Assembly (NCBI RefSeq): GCF_016458305.1
Contig: NZ_JAEMHL010000015.1
Span: 1 to 64,000, forward strand
Direction: 5' to 3'
Source: Geomonas anaerohicana
GTDB taxonomy: Bacteria > Desulfobacterota > Desulfuromonadia > Geobacterales > Geobacteraceae
Length of the DNA: 64,000 nt
Below are positions 10,129-17,423 of the stretch, piece after piece (position 1 is the stretch's first letter; every line of letters starts with the position of its first letter). The translations under genes and the position numbers were made by a program. A model generated the notes under the pieces. The model was given only the letters and a program-made list of their open reading frames with translations, was not told where the DNA came from and ran no database searches.

Positions 10129-10494
10129 ATGACGCAAGAGAAGAGACCAACACGTAAAAAGCGGCTGCGCGTTCCCGTGCTGCCGGACGAAGAAGCCGCC
10201 ATCAAGAAGATGGCGGCCTCCACCGGCCTTCCCGTCGCCGTCTTCCTGCGGAACGTAGGCTTGGGCTACCAGGTCGGTAGCATTCTGGACCACAAGGCGG
10301 TTGAAGAACTGGTACGCATCAACGGCGATTTAGGCCGTTTAGGGGGCCTTCTGAAGCTTTGGCTGGCCGACGACCCGCGCGCCGCGCAATACGGGGAGAG
10401 GCTTATTCGAGCCGTCCTCTCCAAGATAGAAGACACCCGCGATCAGATGCACGGGATCATGCAGACCGTGGTCAGGCACAGGCCCGGTCGATGA
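10129..10494 (+). CDS. traJ: TraJ relaxosome protein
   Basis: 121 residues (RP4 TraJ is about 123). Begins with a basic segment, then a ribbon-helix-helix-like core 'LPDEEAAIKKMAASTGLPVA' and the family segment 'FLRNVGLGYQVGSILD', as in MobC/TraJ mobilisation proteins. It recognises the oriT inverted repeat and loads the relaxase. The ATG follows AGAGGT and sits 11 bp after the last oriT hairpin. It is followed 28 bp later by the relaxase gene, the normal IncP order. Confidence 0.87.
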   Translation: MTQEKRPTRKKRLRVPVLPDEEAAIKKMAASTGLPVAVFLRNVGLGYQVGSILDHKAVEELVRINGDLGRLGGLLKLWLADDPRAAQYGERLIRAVLSKIEDTRDQMHGIMQTVVRHRPGR

Positions 10495-10522
10495 TTTTTA
10501 ACGGCTAAAATATGAGACCGTC

Positions 10523-11653
10523 GTGATAGCCAAAAAAGTGCCCATGAGGTCCATCCGCAAGAGCGATTTTGGTGCCTTGGTGGAGTATCTCACCGACCGG
10601 CAGGGCAAACATGAGCGTATCGGAAATGTGTGGGCAACCAATTGCCAGTCGGAAGGCTGGCAAGTCGCGATCACAGAAGTTCTAAACACACAAGCACAAA
10701 ACACCAGATCGAAAGCCGACAAAACCTATCACGTCATCGTGAGCTTCCGGGCCGATGAACAGCCCGATGGGGCAACCCTCAAGTCCATTGAGGGTCGTAT
10801 CTGCGAGGGTTTGGGCTACGACAACCATCAGCGTATCTGTGTCGTGCACCACGACACGGACAACCTGCATTTTCATATCGCCATCAACAAGATTCACCCG
10901 ACCCGCTACACGATTCGTGATCCCTATAACGACCACTGGACGTTGGGAATCCTCTGCACGAGGTTGGAACAGGAGTACCACCTCCAAGGCGACAACCATC
11001 AGGTCGGGAAAACGGGGAGCCAAGACCGCGCTGCCGACATGGAGCGGCAGGCCGGGGTGCAAAGCCTCTTAGGCTGGATCCAGCGCGAATGTGCCGAGCA
11101 ATTGAAGAGTGCACGAAGCTGGGGGGAACTGCATACGATGCTGGGCTGCAATGGCCTCGAACTCAGGGAAAAGGGTAACGGCCTCGTCATCACTAACGGG
11201 GCTGGCATCGGCGTTAAAGCCAGTTCCGTGGCGAAGGAACTGTCGAAAACGAGCCTCGTACGTCGCCTGGGGAATTTCCAGCCGGCAGACGTTACGAAAA
11301 TACGGCACGGTCGGCAGTATGAGGCACGGCCGGTGCGCTTTCGCGTCGACACAACAAAGTTATTCCGCAGATACACTTCCGATATGGAAGCAGCAGCTAC
11401 GGCCTGTAAAACAGAAGGGGCCGCTGCAACGGAGCGCAGAAACCTGCACATCGAATCGGCCAGGAAAATTGCGCAGCATAAACGGGACGCAGTAAAGATC
11501 ATCAACTGTTCCAGGATGAGCAAGAAAGTGCTGTACGGCGCAATCAACAGAACGCTGAGGAACGCGAGATTCAAAAGATTAAAAGGCGATGCCTCGCAGA
11601 ACGGGTGGCCATCAAGGGCAAATATAAGCGCACTGCATGGGCCGACTGGCTGA
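10523..11653 (+). CDS. traI: TraI relaxase, N-terminal part (gene frameshifted)
   Basis: Encodes the relaxase domain of an IncP-type TraI (MOBP), which nicks oriT and stays attached to the 5' end during transfer. The GTG start gives 'MIAKKVPMRSIRKSDF', as in RP4. The active-site Tyr22 (ALVEYLTD) and the metal-binding His motif HHDTDNLHFHIAINKIH are both present, so the catalytic domain looks intact. The reading frame is lost near 11545-11575. The last ~30 residues (from about 'NARFKRLKGDAS') are out of frame with the family, and the true continuation lies in the frame of 11605-12747. A one-base deletion would explain it. Joined, the two parts give about 740 residues, the normal length. Confidence 0.85.
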   Translation: MIAKKVPMRSIRKSDFGALVEYLTDRQGKHERIGNVWATNCQSEGWQVAITEVLNTQAQNTRSKADKTYHVIVSFRADEQPDGATLKSIEGRICEGLGYDNHQRICVVHHDTDNLHFHIAINKIHPTRYTIRDPYNDHWTLGILCTRLEQEYHLQGDNHQVGKTGSQDRAADMERQAGVQSLLGWIQRECAEQLKSARSWGELHTMLGCNGLELREKGNGLVITNGAGIGVKASSVAKELSKTSLVRRLGNFQPADVTKIRHGRQYEARPVRFRVDTTKLFRRYTSDMEAAATACKTEGAAATERRNLHIESARKIAQHKRDAVKIINCSRMSKKVLYGAINRTLRNARFKRLKGDASQNGWPSRANISALHGPTG

Positions 11654-12747
11654 GAGCGAAGGCCGTCGAAGGAGACCCTGAGGCGCTGGCCGCTTTGCGC
11701 GCCCGCGAGGCGGCAACCAGTCTGAAGGGGGACACCATAACCGGCAAGGGCGGCCGTAAACATGCGCCGCTAACGGCAGAACTGGACTGCATCACCAAGA
11801 AGGGGACGATCATCTATCACGTCGGCTCGACTGCGGTGCGCGACGACGGGGATAGGCTCCAGGTTTCACGGGGGGCAAACATGGAGGGACTGCAAGGCGC
11901 TCTACTCTTGGCGTCAGAACACTATGGCAGTTGCATCGCCGTCAACGGAACTGAGGCCTTCAAGGAACAGGTTGCCCGGGCGGCGGTGGTCGGCAGATTG
12001 TCCATTACCTTTGACGATGCAGCTTTGGAGCGCCGCCGTCAGGAACTGCTGGGATCAGGAGTCCTCAACGCGGAGGAGGCCAGTGGGCACGGCAAACGAC
12101 CGGGAGCACGAACCGCCGGCGAAAGGCCAGGAGTCGACGCAGGAGATGATATCTGCGGCAGTGGCGGCCATGGATGCACCGCTGCAGCAATCCATCCAAG
12201 GGGAACCATCCGAGGAACAACAGCCGAGGGAGGCGTTGCCCGTTACGATAAGCCCTATGTTGGAGGCGTTGGACGAAAGCCGCCGCCCCAAAGCCAGAAA
12301 CGTCTGCGAGAGCTGTCCGAACTTGGTGTGGTTCAACTCGCCAGCGGAGATCAAATGCTACTGCCGCACGATGTTGCTAATCGTTTAGGGCGAGAAGGAA
12401 CCAAACCGGATCACGGCGTACGACGGAGTGTTCCTGGGCCAGGTGAGATGACGGTAGGCCAAGCCGCCGCGGAGAAGTATGTCGCCGAACGTGAGGCCAT
12501 GCGACTGAAAGCCTCAGGTGTGCCTAAACACCGGCTTTACGACCAAGAGGGGCGGACCACCGCCGCCTACGCGGGAATCCGCCAGGTGGAAGGGGAAACC
12601 CTGGTTCTTCTGAAACGAGACGAGGAGATCTTGGTCCTGCGAGTCGCCGCCAGCGTCGCCGAGCGGCTCAAGCGTGTGGCGATCGGCGAAACCGTCACCG
12701 CTACGGCCAAGGGGCGTGTCGCTAGAACCAAAGCGCGGAAGATATAA
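11605..12747 (+). CDS. traI: TraI relaxase, C-terminal part
   Basis: Continuation of traI after the frameshift. The open frame extends upstream of the ATG to about 11518, and the family-like reading starts near 'NAEEREIQKIKRRC', so the ATG at 11605 is not the original start. It contains the conserved 'AWADWLRAKAVEGDPEAL', a central 'ASEHYGSCIAVNGTEAFKEQ', and a C-terminal part with 'SELGVVQLASGDQMLLP' and 'DHGVRRSV', all typical of RP4-type TraI tails. This part helps relaxosome assembly and contacts the coupling protein. Residues ~155-220 are low complexity because another gene, traH, is read from the same DNA in a different frame. Translation as a separate protein is doubtful. Confidence 0.8.
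   Translation: MAIKGKYKRTAWADWLRAKAVEGDPEALAALRAREAATSLKGDTITGKGGRKHAPLTAELDCITKKGTIIYHVGSTAVRDDGDRLQVSRGANMEGLQGALLLASEHYGSCIAVNGTEAFKEQVARAAVVGRLSITFDDAALERRRQELLGSGVLNAEEASGHGKRPGARTAGERPGVDAGDDICGSGGHGCTAAAIHPRGTIRGTTAEGGVARYDKPYVGGVGRKPPPQSQKRLRELSELGVVQLASGDQMLLPHDVANRLGREGTKPDHGVRRSVPGPGEMTVGQAAAEKYVAEREAMRLKASGVPKHRLYDQEGRTTAAYAGIRQVEGETLVLLKRDEEILVLRVAASVAERLKRVAIGETVTATAKGRVARTKARKI
12083..12388 (+). CDS. traH: TraH-like protein nested inside traI
   Basis: A second reading frame inside traI encodes an acidic ~101-residue protein, from a GTG start preceded by GGAGGAGG. It contains 'VCESCPNLVWFNSPAEIKCY', a Cys/Trp motif found in small acidic proteins overlapping relaxase genes. In RP4, traH lies wholly within traI in another frame and stabilises the relaxosome. 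Here an amber codon (12386-12388) ends the frame, but the family-like sequence continues for 20 codons ('GEKEPNRITAYDGVFLGQVR') to TGA 12449-12451. The amber looks like a Trp TGG changed by one base, so the protein may be truncated. Confidence 0.6.
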   Translation: MGTANDREHEPPAKGQESTQEMISAAVAAMDAPLQQSIQGEPSEEQQPREALPVTISPMLEALDESRRPKARNVCESCPNLVWFNSPAEIKCYCRTMLLIV

Positions 12748-13393
12748 AAGACAGGTTCAACAACCCGCGGGACCGCAGTTGCAGGGACGGGCCAAAGGGC
12801 CCAAGATCCGCAGGATAATCACGGTGCCGCGGTCTTCTCGTCGCGGCCCTGCAGACTGCCAGCAGGTTCTCCGCACAGCATTCCGATGCCAGCCCGCGCT
12901 GGGCGGGAGCATCCGCGAGGCACCGTGACGGTTGGCCTCGGGCTGCTCGTCGTGGTCTATCCGCCGACGCTGCTCATCCGGCCCAATAGCGTGGGTGCTA
13001 TTCTGGACCGCCAGAAGAGCGGATGCCGCCCCCTCGCTAAAACCGTCAGGGCTTAAAGCCCCGCATTCCGCTTCCCCTTCTGCGGGAGAACGCCTCCGCA
13101 ACCGCTCATCATCAAGCCATGCACCCTTCAATAGGACCGGAAACCAGAGCAGCCCAACAAAGGGGGGCAAGCCGTTGGAGCGGAGCCCTTCGCGGCAAAC
13201 AGTGGTCATACTGAGAGGGGTCGAACGTCCGATCTTCTGCCAAAGCAGATGTATTACTTAATGGGTGGTGTTAATAATTTCTAAAGTTTGATGCAGCCGT
13301 GTCCGATATCAAATATATTGCCTATCAACGCCACCAGCCGCCCGATGAAGCCGGCCTCACGTCAGGGGTTGATTCCAGCATTAGGAGGCTTCT
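12748..13393. other. Long stretch without a recognisable gene
   Basis: About 650 bp between traI and the AlpA-like gene. Open frames exist on both strands (for example 12757-13209 minus and 12932-13261 plus), but their translations are low complexity, lack convincing start signals, and match no family I know. No coupling-protein (TraG) or transfer-channel gene follows traI, unlike in RP4. The last ~130 bp (about 13250-13393) are AT-richer and probably contain the promoter for the next gene. Confidence 0.4.
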
Positions 13394-13678
13394 ATGGACA
13401 TGGATAAAGTGATCCGGCGCAAGCAACTCCTTGAGATGATAGGGGTAAGCGCCGCAACCCAATATCGTATGGAAAGGGCAGGGCTGTTCCCCCGGAGGTT
13501 TAGGCTCGGCAAGGGCCTGGTAGGGTGGCACCTGACCGAAATCGAGGAGTGGCTAAGGAGTCGCGAGCCGGTGTCGATTCACTGTCCGGATGCCACGGAT
13601 AAAGGCAGCATTGTGGGAGTGGTGCCGCAGGTTGAAGTGCTGGGGCACCGCCCGGGGAGAGGGCGGAAGGACCCTTGA
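13394..13678 (+). CDS. AlpA-family regulator / excisionase-like protein
   Basis: 94 residues with an N-terminal winged-helix motif of the AlpA/MerR-like type: 'VIRRKQLLEMIGVSAATQYR' then 'GLFPRRFRLGKGLVGWHLTEI', ending the domain at 'EEWLRSR'. AlpA proteins of islands and prophages regulate integrase expression or assist excision. The start has a good ribosome site (TAGGAGG). The stop TGA (13676-13678) abuts the integrase stop on the opposite strand with no gap, so the two genes converge tail to tail. Partnership with the recombinase is inferred from this arrangement. Confidence 0.8.
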   Translation: MDMDKVIRRKQLLEMIGVSAATQYRMERAGLFPRRFRLGKGLVGWHLTEIEEWLRSREPVSIHCPDATDKGSIVGVVPQVEVLGHRPGRGRKDP

Positions 13679-14851
13679 TTAGTCTGCTAAGATACGTTTT
13701 AGTTCCTCTTCCCACAGCAGCATCGCCGCCTTCTTCTCCTTGGCGTACTGATGCAGGTTGTAAACCTTCACCACTCCCTGCTTCTTGTGGTTGAGAATCG
13801 CCTCTGCGTGCTCCTCCGGGATTCCTATCCGGGCCATTACGGTACGGGCGGTGCGCCTCAGGTCATGAGGGGTCCATTGTGGGAGGTTGAAGTACTTCCT
13901 ACTCGCCACGTGCTGGGACAGGGTTTGCCTCACAATCGGGCACGGTTCCCCGGCATCTCCGGTTCTGTACGAGGGGAAGATGTACCCCTCGCTGTCCCCG
14001 ATCAACTCCAATGCCAGGGGAGCAAGATAGACCCGGTGTGCTTCCTCGTTCTTGGTGTCCGCGCTCCCCAGCGTCCACCAATTCCCCTCGATCTGGCTGC
14101 GGTGCATGCTGGCCACCTCCCCAGGCCGCTGAGCGGTCACCAGCACCAGCTTGATCGCAGCCTTGGTCCTCTCGTCCCCTGTGCCTTCGTCTAATGACTT
14201 CCACACCTGCTTTAGTTCACTGTCGGACAGGATGCGTTTCTTGACGACCGGCTTCAGGGACGGAATCACCTTGCTGAGTTTCAGCATCGGGTTCGCCTCC
14301 AGATGCTCTCGGTGGATGGCGTACTCGAAAACTCCTCTGGCCACCTTATGTACGTTTTTGGCCTGCCCCGGTGCACGTGTCGCTACGTGCTCCAGGAGGG
14401 CAATGGCATCGCGTCTTCTTATTTCGGTTATGGGCCGGTCCTTCCAGGTGGGGAGGACATCGTTCTCCAGCGACATCTTGACCGTCTTAAACCAGGCCTT
14501 GGCATGGTTTGCCTCAGACCACTTGATGTACTGTTCGGCGAAATCTCCGAAAGTGGCGATGACAGGCTCTTCTGCCTCTTGGGGGAGAGGGACGTAGGCG
14601 GGGTCTTCACCCATCTGCACCTTGTTGTAGGCCTCGTTGTACTTGACCCTCGCCTCCGCCAGGGATACGTACGGGTATTGGCCCAGGTAGAGGTTCTTCT
14701 TCTTCCCCTGGAAAAGGTATATGTAAAGGAAGCTCTTGGTTCCCGACGGCAGCACCTGCAGGCAAAAGCCCCTTTTTTCACGAATGACCTGTTTCTTCTC
14801 CTCCGGCTTGATGCTTTGGAGATACTTGTCAGTAAATTGTTTCTTCATCAT
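13679..14851 (-). CDS. int: Tyrosine recombinase (P4-type integrase)
   Basis: About 390 residues. The N-terminal DUF4102-like arm-binding part contains 'LYLGQYPYVSLAEARVKYNE', followed by a SAM-like core-binding domain. The catalytic domain has Arg in 'TAQRPGEVASMHRS', His-x-x-Arg in 'PHDLRRTARTVMA', a second His in 'ILNHKK' and the Tyr in 'VKVYNLHQYAKEKK'. All catalytic residues are present. An upstream ATG at 14884 is possible, but the ATG at 14851 has a ribosome site (GGAGAG) and matches the usual start. The gene begins about 200 bp from a tRNA-Leu fragment, as expected for an island integrase. Confidence 0.92.
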   Translation of the reverse strand: MMKKQFTDKYLQSIKPEEKKQVIREKRGFCLQVLPSGTKSFLYIYLFQGKKKNLYLGQYPYVSLAEARVKYNEAYNKVQMGEDPAYVPLPQEAEEPVIATFGDFAEQYIKWSEANHAKAWFKTVKMSLENDVLPTWKDRPITEIRRRDAIALLEHVATRAPGQAKNVHKVARGVFEYAIHREHLEANPMLKLSKVIPSLKPVVKKRILSDSELKQVWKSLDEGTGDERTKAAIKLVLVTAQRPGEVASMHRSQIEGNWWTLGSADTKNEEAHRVYLAPLALELIGDSEGYIFPSYRTGDAGEPCPIVRQTLSQHVASRKYFNLPQWTPHDLRRTARTVMARIGIPEEHAEAILNHKKQGVVKVYNLHQYAKEKKAAMLLWEEELKRILAD

Positions 14852-14886
14852 AACTCTCCGGGGAGGTGCAGCTCCCTGTTTCATGC

Positions 14887-15036
14887 TTGCATCCTTTGCA
14901 TCCTTTTTGCATCCTTTTGGGGGCTGGCAAGGGGTGATGTGGAATGAAGCGTGTTGATGAGTTTTTAACAGTAAAACTGCGCAAAGTCAAGTGCTTACAT
15001 CTTGGTAGTGATGCAGGGTGAGCCGCATTGATGCAG
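14887..15036. repeat. Candidate integrase arm-type sites
   Basis: Upstream of int there are three TTGCATCC copies (14887-14894, 14896-14903, 14907-14914). Two inverted-orientation GATGCAG copies (15010-15016 and 15030-15036, 20 bp apart) lie nearer the tRNA fragment. Short direct repeats flanking an att core are typical recombinase arm sites. The AT-rich stretch between them would also carry the int promoter. The role is inferred. Confidence 0.4.
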
Positions 15037-15053
15037 CGTGAAATGGTGAAAAA

Positions 15054-15111
15054 CCAGACTTAGGATCTGGCACCGCAAGGTATAGGGGTTCAAGTCCCCT
15101 CTCTCGCACCA
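15054..15111 (+). tRNA. 3' fragment of tRNA-Leu (anticodon TAG), attachment-site remnant
   Basis: The sequence contains the anticodon arm CCAGA-cttagga-TCTGG (anticodon TAG), a long variable arm typical of Leu, the T-arm AGGGG-ttcaagt-CCCCT, and an encoded CCA end at 15109-15111. The 5' half (acceptor strand and D-arm) is absent: the upstream bases do not pair with CTCTCGC. It is therefore a displaced 3' part produced by integration into a tRNA-Leu gene. The intact copy should lie at the other end of the island and is not in this window. Confidence 0.85.
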
Positions 15112-15124
15112 GTACTTCGATGAA

Positions 15125-15156
15125 GCCTCTATCTAGATTACAGATAGAGGCTTTTT
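15125..15156 (+). terminator. Rho-independent terminator after the tRNA fragment
   Basis: Perfect 10-bp stem GCCTCTATCT / AGATAGAGGC with a 7-nt loop, followed by TTTTT. It was probably the terminator of the original tRNA-Leu gene. Confidence 0.85.
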
Positions 15157-15186
15157 CTATTCTGTGTATCTCCTGCTGGCAAAATC

Positions 15187-15222
15187 AAATCCCCCCTGTC
15201 CCCCCTTTCACAAGGGGGGGAC
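15187..15222. repeat. Dispersed C-rich intergenic repeat, copy 1
   Basis: A stem-forming C-run/G-run element beginning aaatcccccctgtcccccc. Almost the same sequence recurs at about 38174-38212, and a diverged copy at about 44583-44622. All copies are intergenic, consistent with a dispersed non-coding repeat of this genome. Confidence 0.6.
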
Positions 15223-15357
15223 GCACTGCCTTTTCCGTCCTTTTAATAAACATTTCTCTTGCGTTGTCTGTTCCCTTCTCCTTATTTGCATGCATGTCCG
15301 AAAATAGCCGGTTTTTTGGGTGAGGATGTTGTATCTTGCTAAAAAAGAGGTGGGAGC

Positions 15358-16821
15358 ATGTCGAGGGACGAAGAACGGATATGGTACGCGGCACTGAAGG
15401 CGAAGGACGCCCGCTTCGACGGGCACTTTTTCGTGGGGGTCTCCTCTACGGGAATCTACTGCCGGCCGATATGCCGGGCAAAACTCCCCAAACCCGAAAA
15501 CTGCACCTTCTACACCACGGCTGCTGCGGCGGAACAGGCCGGCTTCCGGCCCTGCCTTCTGTGCCGGCCGGAACGCGCCCCGGGAACCGCGCCGGTCGAT
15601 GCCGGCATGGCGCTGGTGCAGCGGGCCAAGGTCCTGCTGGAAGAAAACTGCGGCAGCGGGCTGAGCATCGAACAAATCGCCGACCATCTCGGCTGCACGG
15701 ACCGCCACATGCGCCGCGTATTTTCCGCTACCTACCACGTCACCCCTGTCCAATATCTGCAGACCTGCCGTCTGCTGCTCGCGAAAAGCCTCCTCACCGA
15801 CACCGACCTCTCCGTGATCGACGTGGCGATGGCGGCCGGATTCGGCAGCTTGCGGCGCTTCAATGACCTCTTTAAGAGTAAGTACCGTCTGGCGCCTACC
15901 GCCCTGCGCCGGCAGTCGCCCCGCACGCAAAGCCGGGACAACGCCATCGTCCTGGCCCTGGGGTATCGCCCCCCTTACCAGTGGCGGCAGATGCTGGACT
16001 TTCTCGCCCAGCGCGCCATTCCCGGCGTGGAGGCGGTAACAGACGGCGCATACCTGCGCACCGTAGATCTCGTCAGCGCAGAGAAGGGACATGTATATGG
16101 CTGGGTGCGGGTGGGGCACCGGCCGGAACATAACGTGCTGACGGTGACGGTGGACCCCGCTCTCCTGCCGGTACTGACCCAAGTGCTGAACCGGATCCGG
16201 CACCTCTTCGATCTGTTCTGCGATCCGCATGCGGTGTTTGAAGTGCTTGCCGGTATGAACGCCATCCGCCCCGGCCTTTGTACCCTGGGGACCCGCCTGC
16301 CCGGTTGTTTCGATCCGTTCGAGATGGCGGTGCGGGCCGTGCTGGGGCAGCAGATTACCGTGAAGGCGGCGCGGACTCTGGCCGCACGGCTCGTGGCAGC
16401 CCATGGCACTCCCGTTGCGACCGGCATCGAGGGGCTCACCCACGCCTTCCCGTCACCCGAGCAGATCATTGCTTTGGACGGTCCCGTCGACGGGCACCTC
16501 GGTCCACTCGGCATCACCGGGGCCCGGGCGCGCACCATCCTGGAGCTGGCCCGGGCATTGGTGCGGGAAGGGATACGTCTCAACTTCGCAGCCGAACCGG
16601 AAAGGGAGCTGAAGCAGTTGCTGGACGTCCCGGGCATCGGACCGTGGACGGCGCAGTACATCGCCATGCGGGCCATCGGGTGGCCCGATGCCTTTCCCGA
16701 TACCGATTTCGGGGTCAAAAAGGCGCTGGCGCCGCGCACGGCAAAGGAAATATCGGCCTTGGCCGCAACCTGGCGCCCCTGGCGCAGTTACGCAACGGTC
16801 AATTTATGGAACTCACTGTGA
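15358..16821 (+). CDS. Ada-type sensor/AraC regulator fused to AlkA glycosylase
   Basis: 487 residues. An N-terminal Ada methylphosphotriester-repair domain carries zinc/acceptor Cys35, Cys39, Cys66 and Cys69 (GIYCRPICRAK, RPCLLCRPE). An AraC-type helix-turn-helix domain follows (about 85-175, 'GLSIEQIADHLGCTDRHMRR'). The C-terminal AlkA module has a helix-hairpin-helix 'LDVPGIGPWTAQYIAMRA' and catalytic Asp in 'FPDTDFGVKKAL'. It should sense DNA methylation, activate repair genes, and excise 3-methyladenine-type bases. ATG at 15358 follows GAGGTGGGAG. The methyltransferase gene follows 28 bp downstream, forming an adaptive-response pair. Confidence 0.92.
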   Translation: MSRDEERIWYAALKAKDARFDGHFFVGVSSTGIYCRPICRAKLPKPENCTFYTTAAAAEQAGFRPCLLCRPERAPGTAPVDAGMALVQRAKVLLEENCGSGLSIEQIADHLGCTDRHMRRVFSATYHVTPVQYLQTCRLLLAKSLLTDTDLSVIDVAMAAGFGSLRRFNDLFKSKYRLAPTALRRQSPRTQSRDNAIVLALGYRPPYQWRQMLDFLAQRAIPGVEAVTDGAYLRTVDLVSAEKGHVYGWVRVGHRPEHNVLTVTVDPALLPVLTQVLNRIRHLFDLFCDPHAVFEVLAGMNAIRPGLCTLGTRLPGCFDPFEMAVRAVLGQQITVKAARTLAARLVAAHGTPVATGIEGLTHAFPSPEQIIALDGPVDGHLGPLGITGARARTILELARALVREGIRLNFAAEPERELKQLLDVPGIGPWTAQYIAMRAIGWPDAFPDTDFGVKKALAPRTAKEISALAATWRPWRSYATVNLWNSL

Positions 16822-16849
16822 ACGCACCGGCCCGGTGCACGAGGTAGCT

Positions 16850-17389
16850 ATGATGTACTCGACACATCACTGGTCCCCCCTGGGGATGATCATGCTGGCA
16901 AGCGACGGGGAGAGCCTGGTCGGTTTATGGCTGGAGGGACAGAAGTATTTCGCGGCGACGGTGCCGGAAGAGACGGAGGAGAGACCGGACCTGCCGGCGC
17001 TTGTTGCGGCGCGGCAGTGGCTGGACCGGTACTTCAGGGGGGAGCGCCCCGCCATTGCCGATCTTCCCCTGGCACCCAAGGGCGGGGCGTTCCGCAGGGC
17101 GGTCTGGGACATCCTGTGTGAGATCCCGTACGGAAAAGTCATCACCTATGGCGACATCGCGAAAAGGATGGCGGCGCAGACCGGCAAGGCGAGCATGTCC
17201 GCGCAGGCCGTCGGCGGGGCCGTGGGCCACAACCCGATCTCCATCGTGATCCCCTGTCACCGCGTGGTGGGGACCAATGGCAGCCTGACCGGTTATGCGG
17301 GAGGCGTCGACAAAAAGATAAAACTACTGGAGCACGAGGGCGTCGACCTGTCGCGGTTGTGGATGCCCGGGCAGGGGACGCCTCTTTGA
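16850..17389 (+). CDS. ogt: Methylated-DNA--protein-cysteine methyltransferase
   Basis: About 179 residues. Has the acceptor motif IPCHRVV, the preceding 'VGGAVGHNPISI', and the DNA-binding helix region 'IPYGKVITYGDIAKRM'. It transfers O6-methylguanine methyl groups irreversibly to the Cys. Start chosen at ATG 16850 (GAGG 7 bp upstream), giving the normal family length; an upstream open frame is only an extension. With the Ada/AlkA fusion it covers base and phosphotriester alkylation damage, replacing the C-terminal part of classical Ada. Confidence 0.92.
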   Translation: MMYSTHHWSPLGMIMLASDGESLVGLWLEGQKYFAATVPEETEERPDLPALVAARQWLDRYFRGERPAIADLPLAPKGGAFRRAVWDILCEIPYGKVITYGDIAKRMAAQTGKASMSAQAVGGAVGHNPISIVIPCHRVVGTNGSLTGYAGGVDKKIKLLEHEGVDLSRLWMPGQGTPL

Positions 17390-17423
17390 GAAGAGGCTGG
17401 CTGTAGCAGGGGAGGCGGTTGCC

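Noticed and set aside
11571-11600. Programmed ribosomal frameshift joining the two traI parts
   Set aside because: No canonical slippery heptamer with downstream structure is evident; a simple indel is more likely.
13394-14884. A prophage
   Set aside because: Only an AlpA-like gene and an integrase are present; no phage structural, lysis or replication genes.
15001-15111. A complete tRNA-Leu gene
   Set aside because: No 5' acceptor strand or D-arm can be built; only the 3' part is present.
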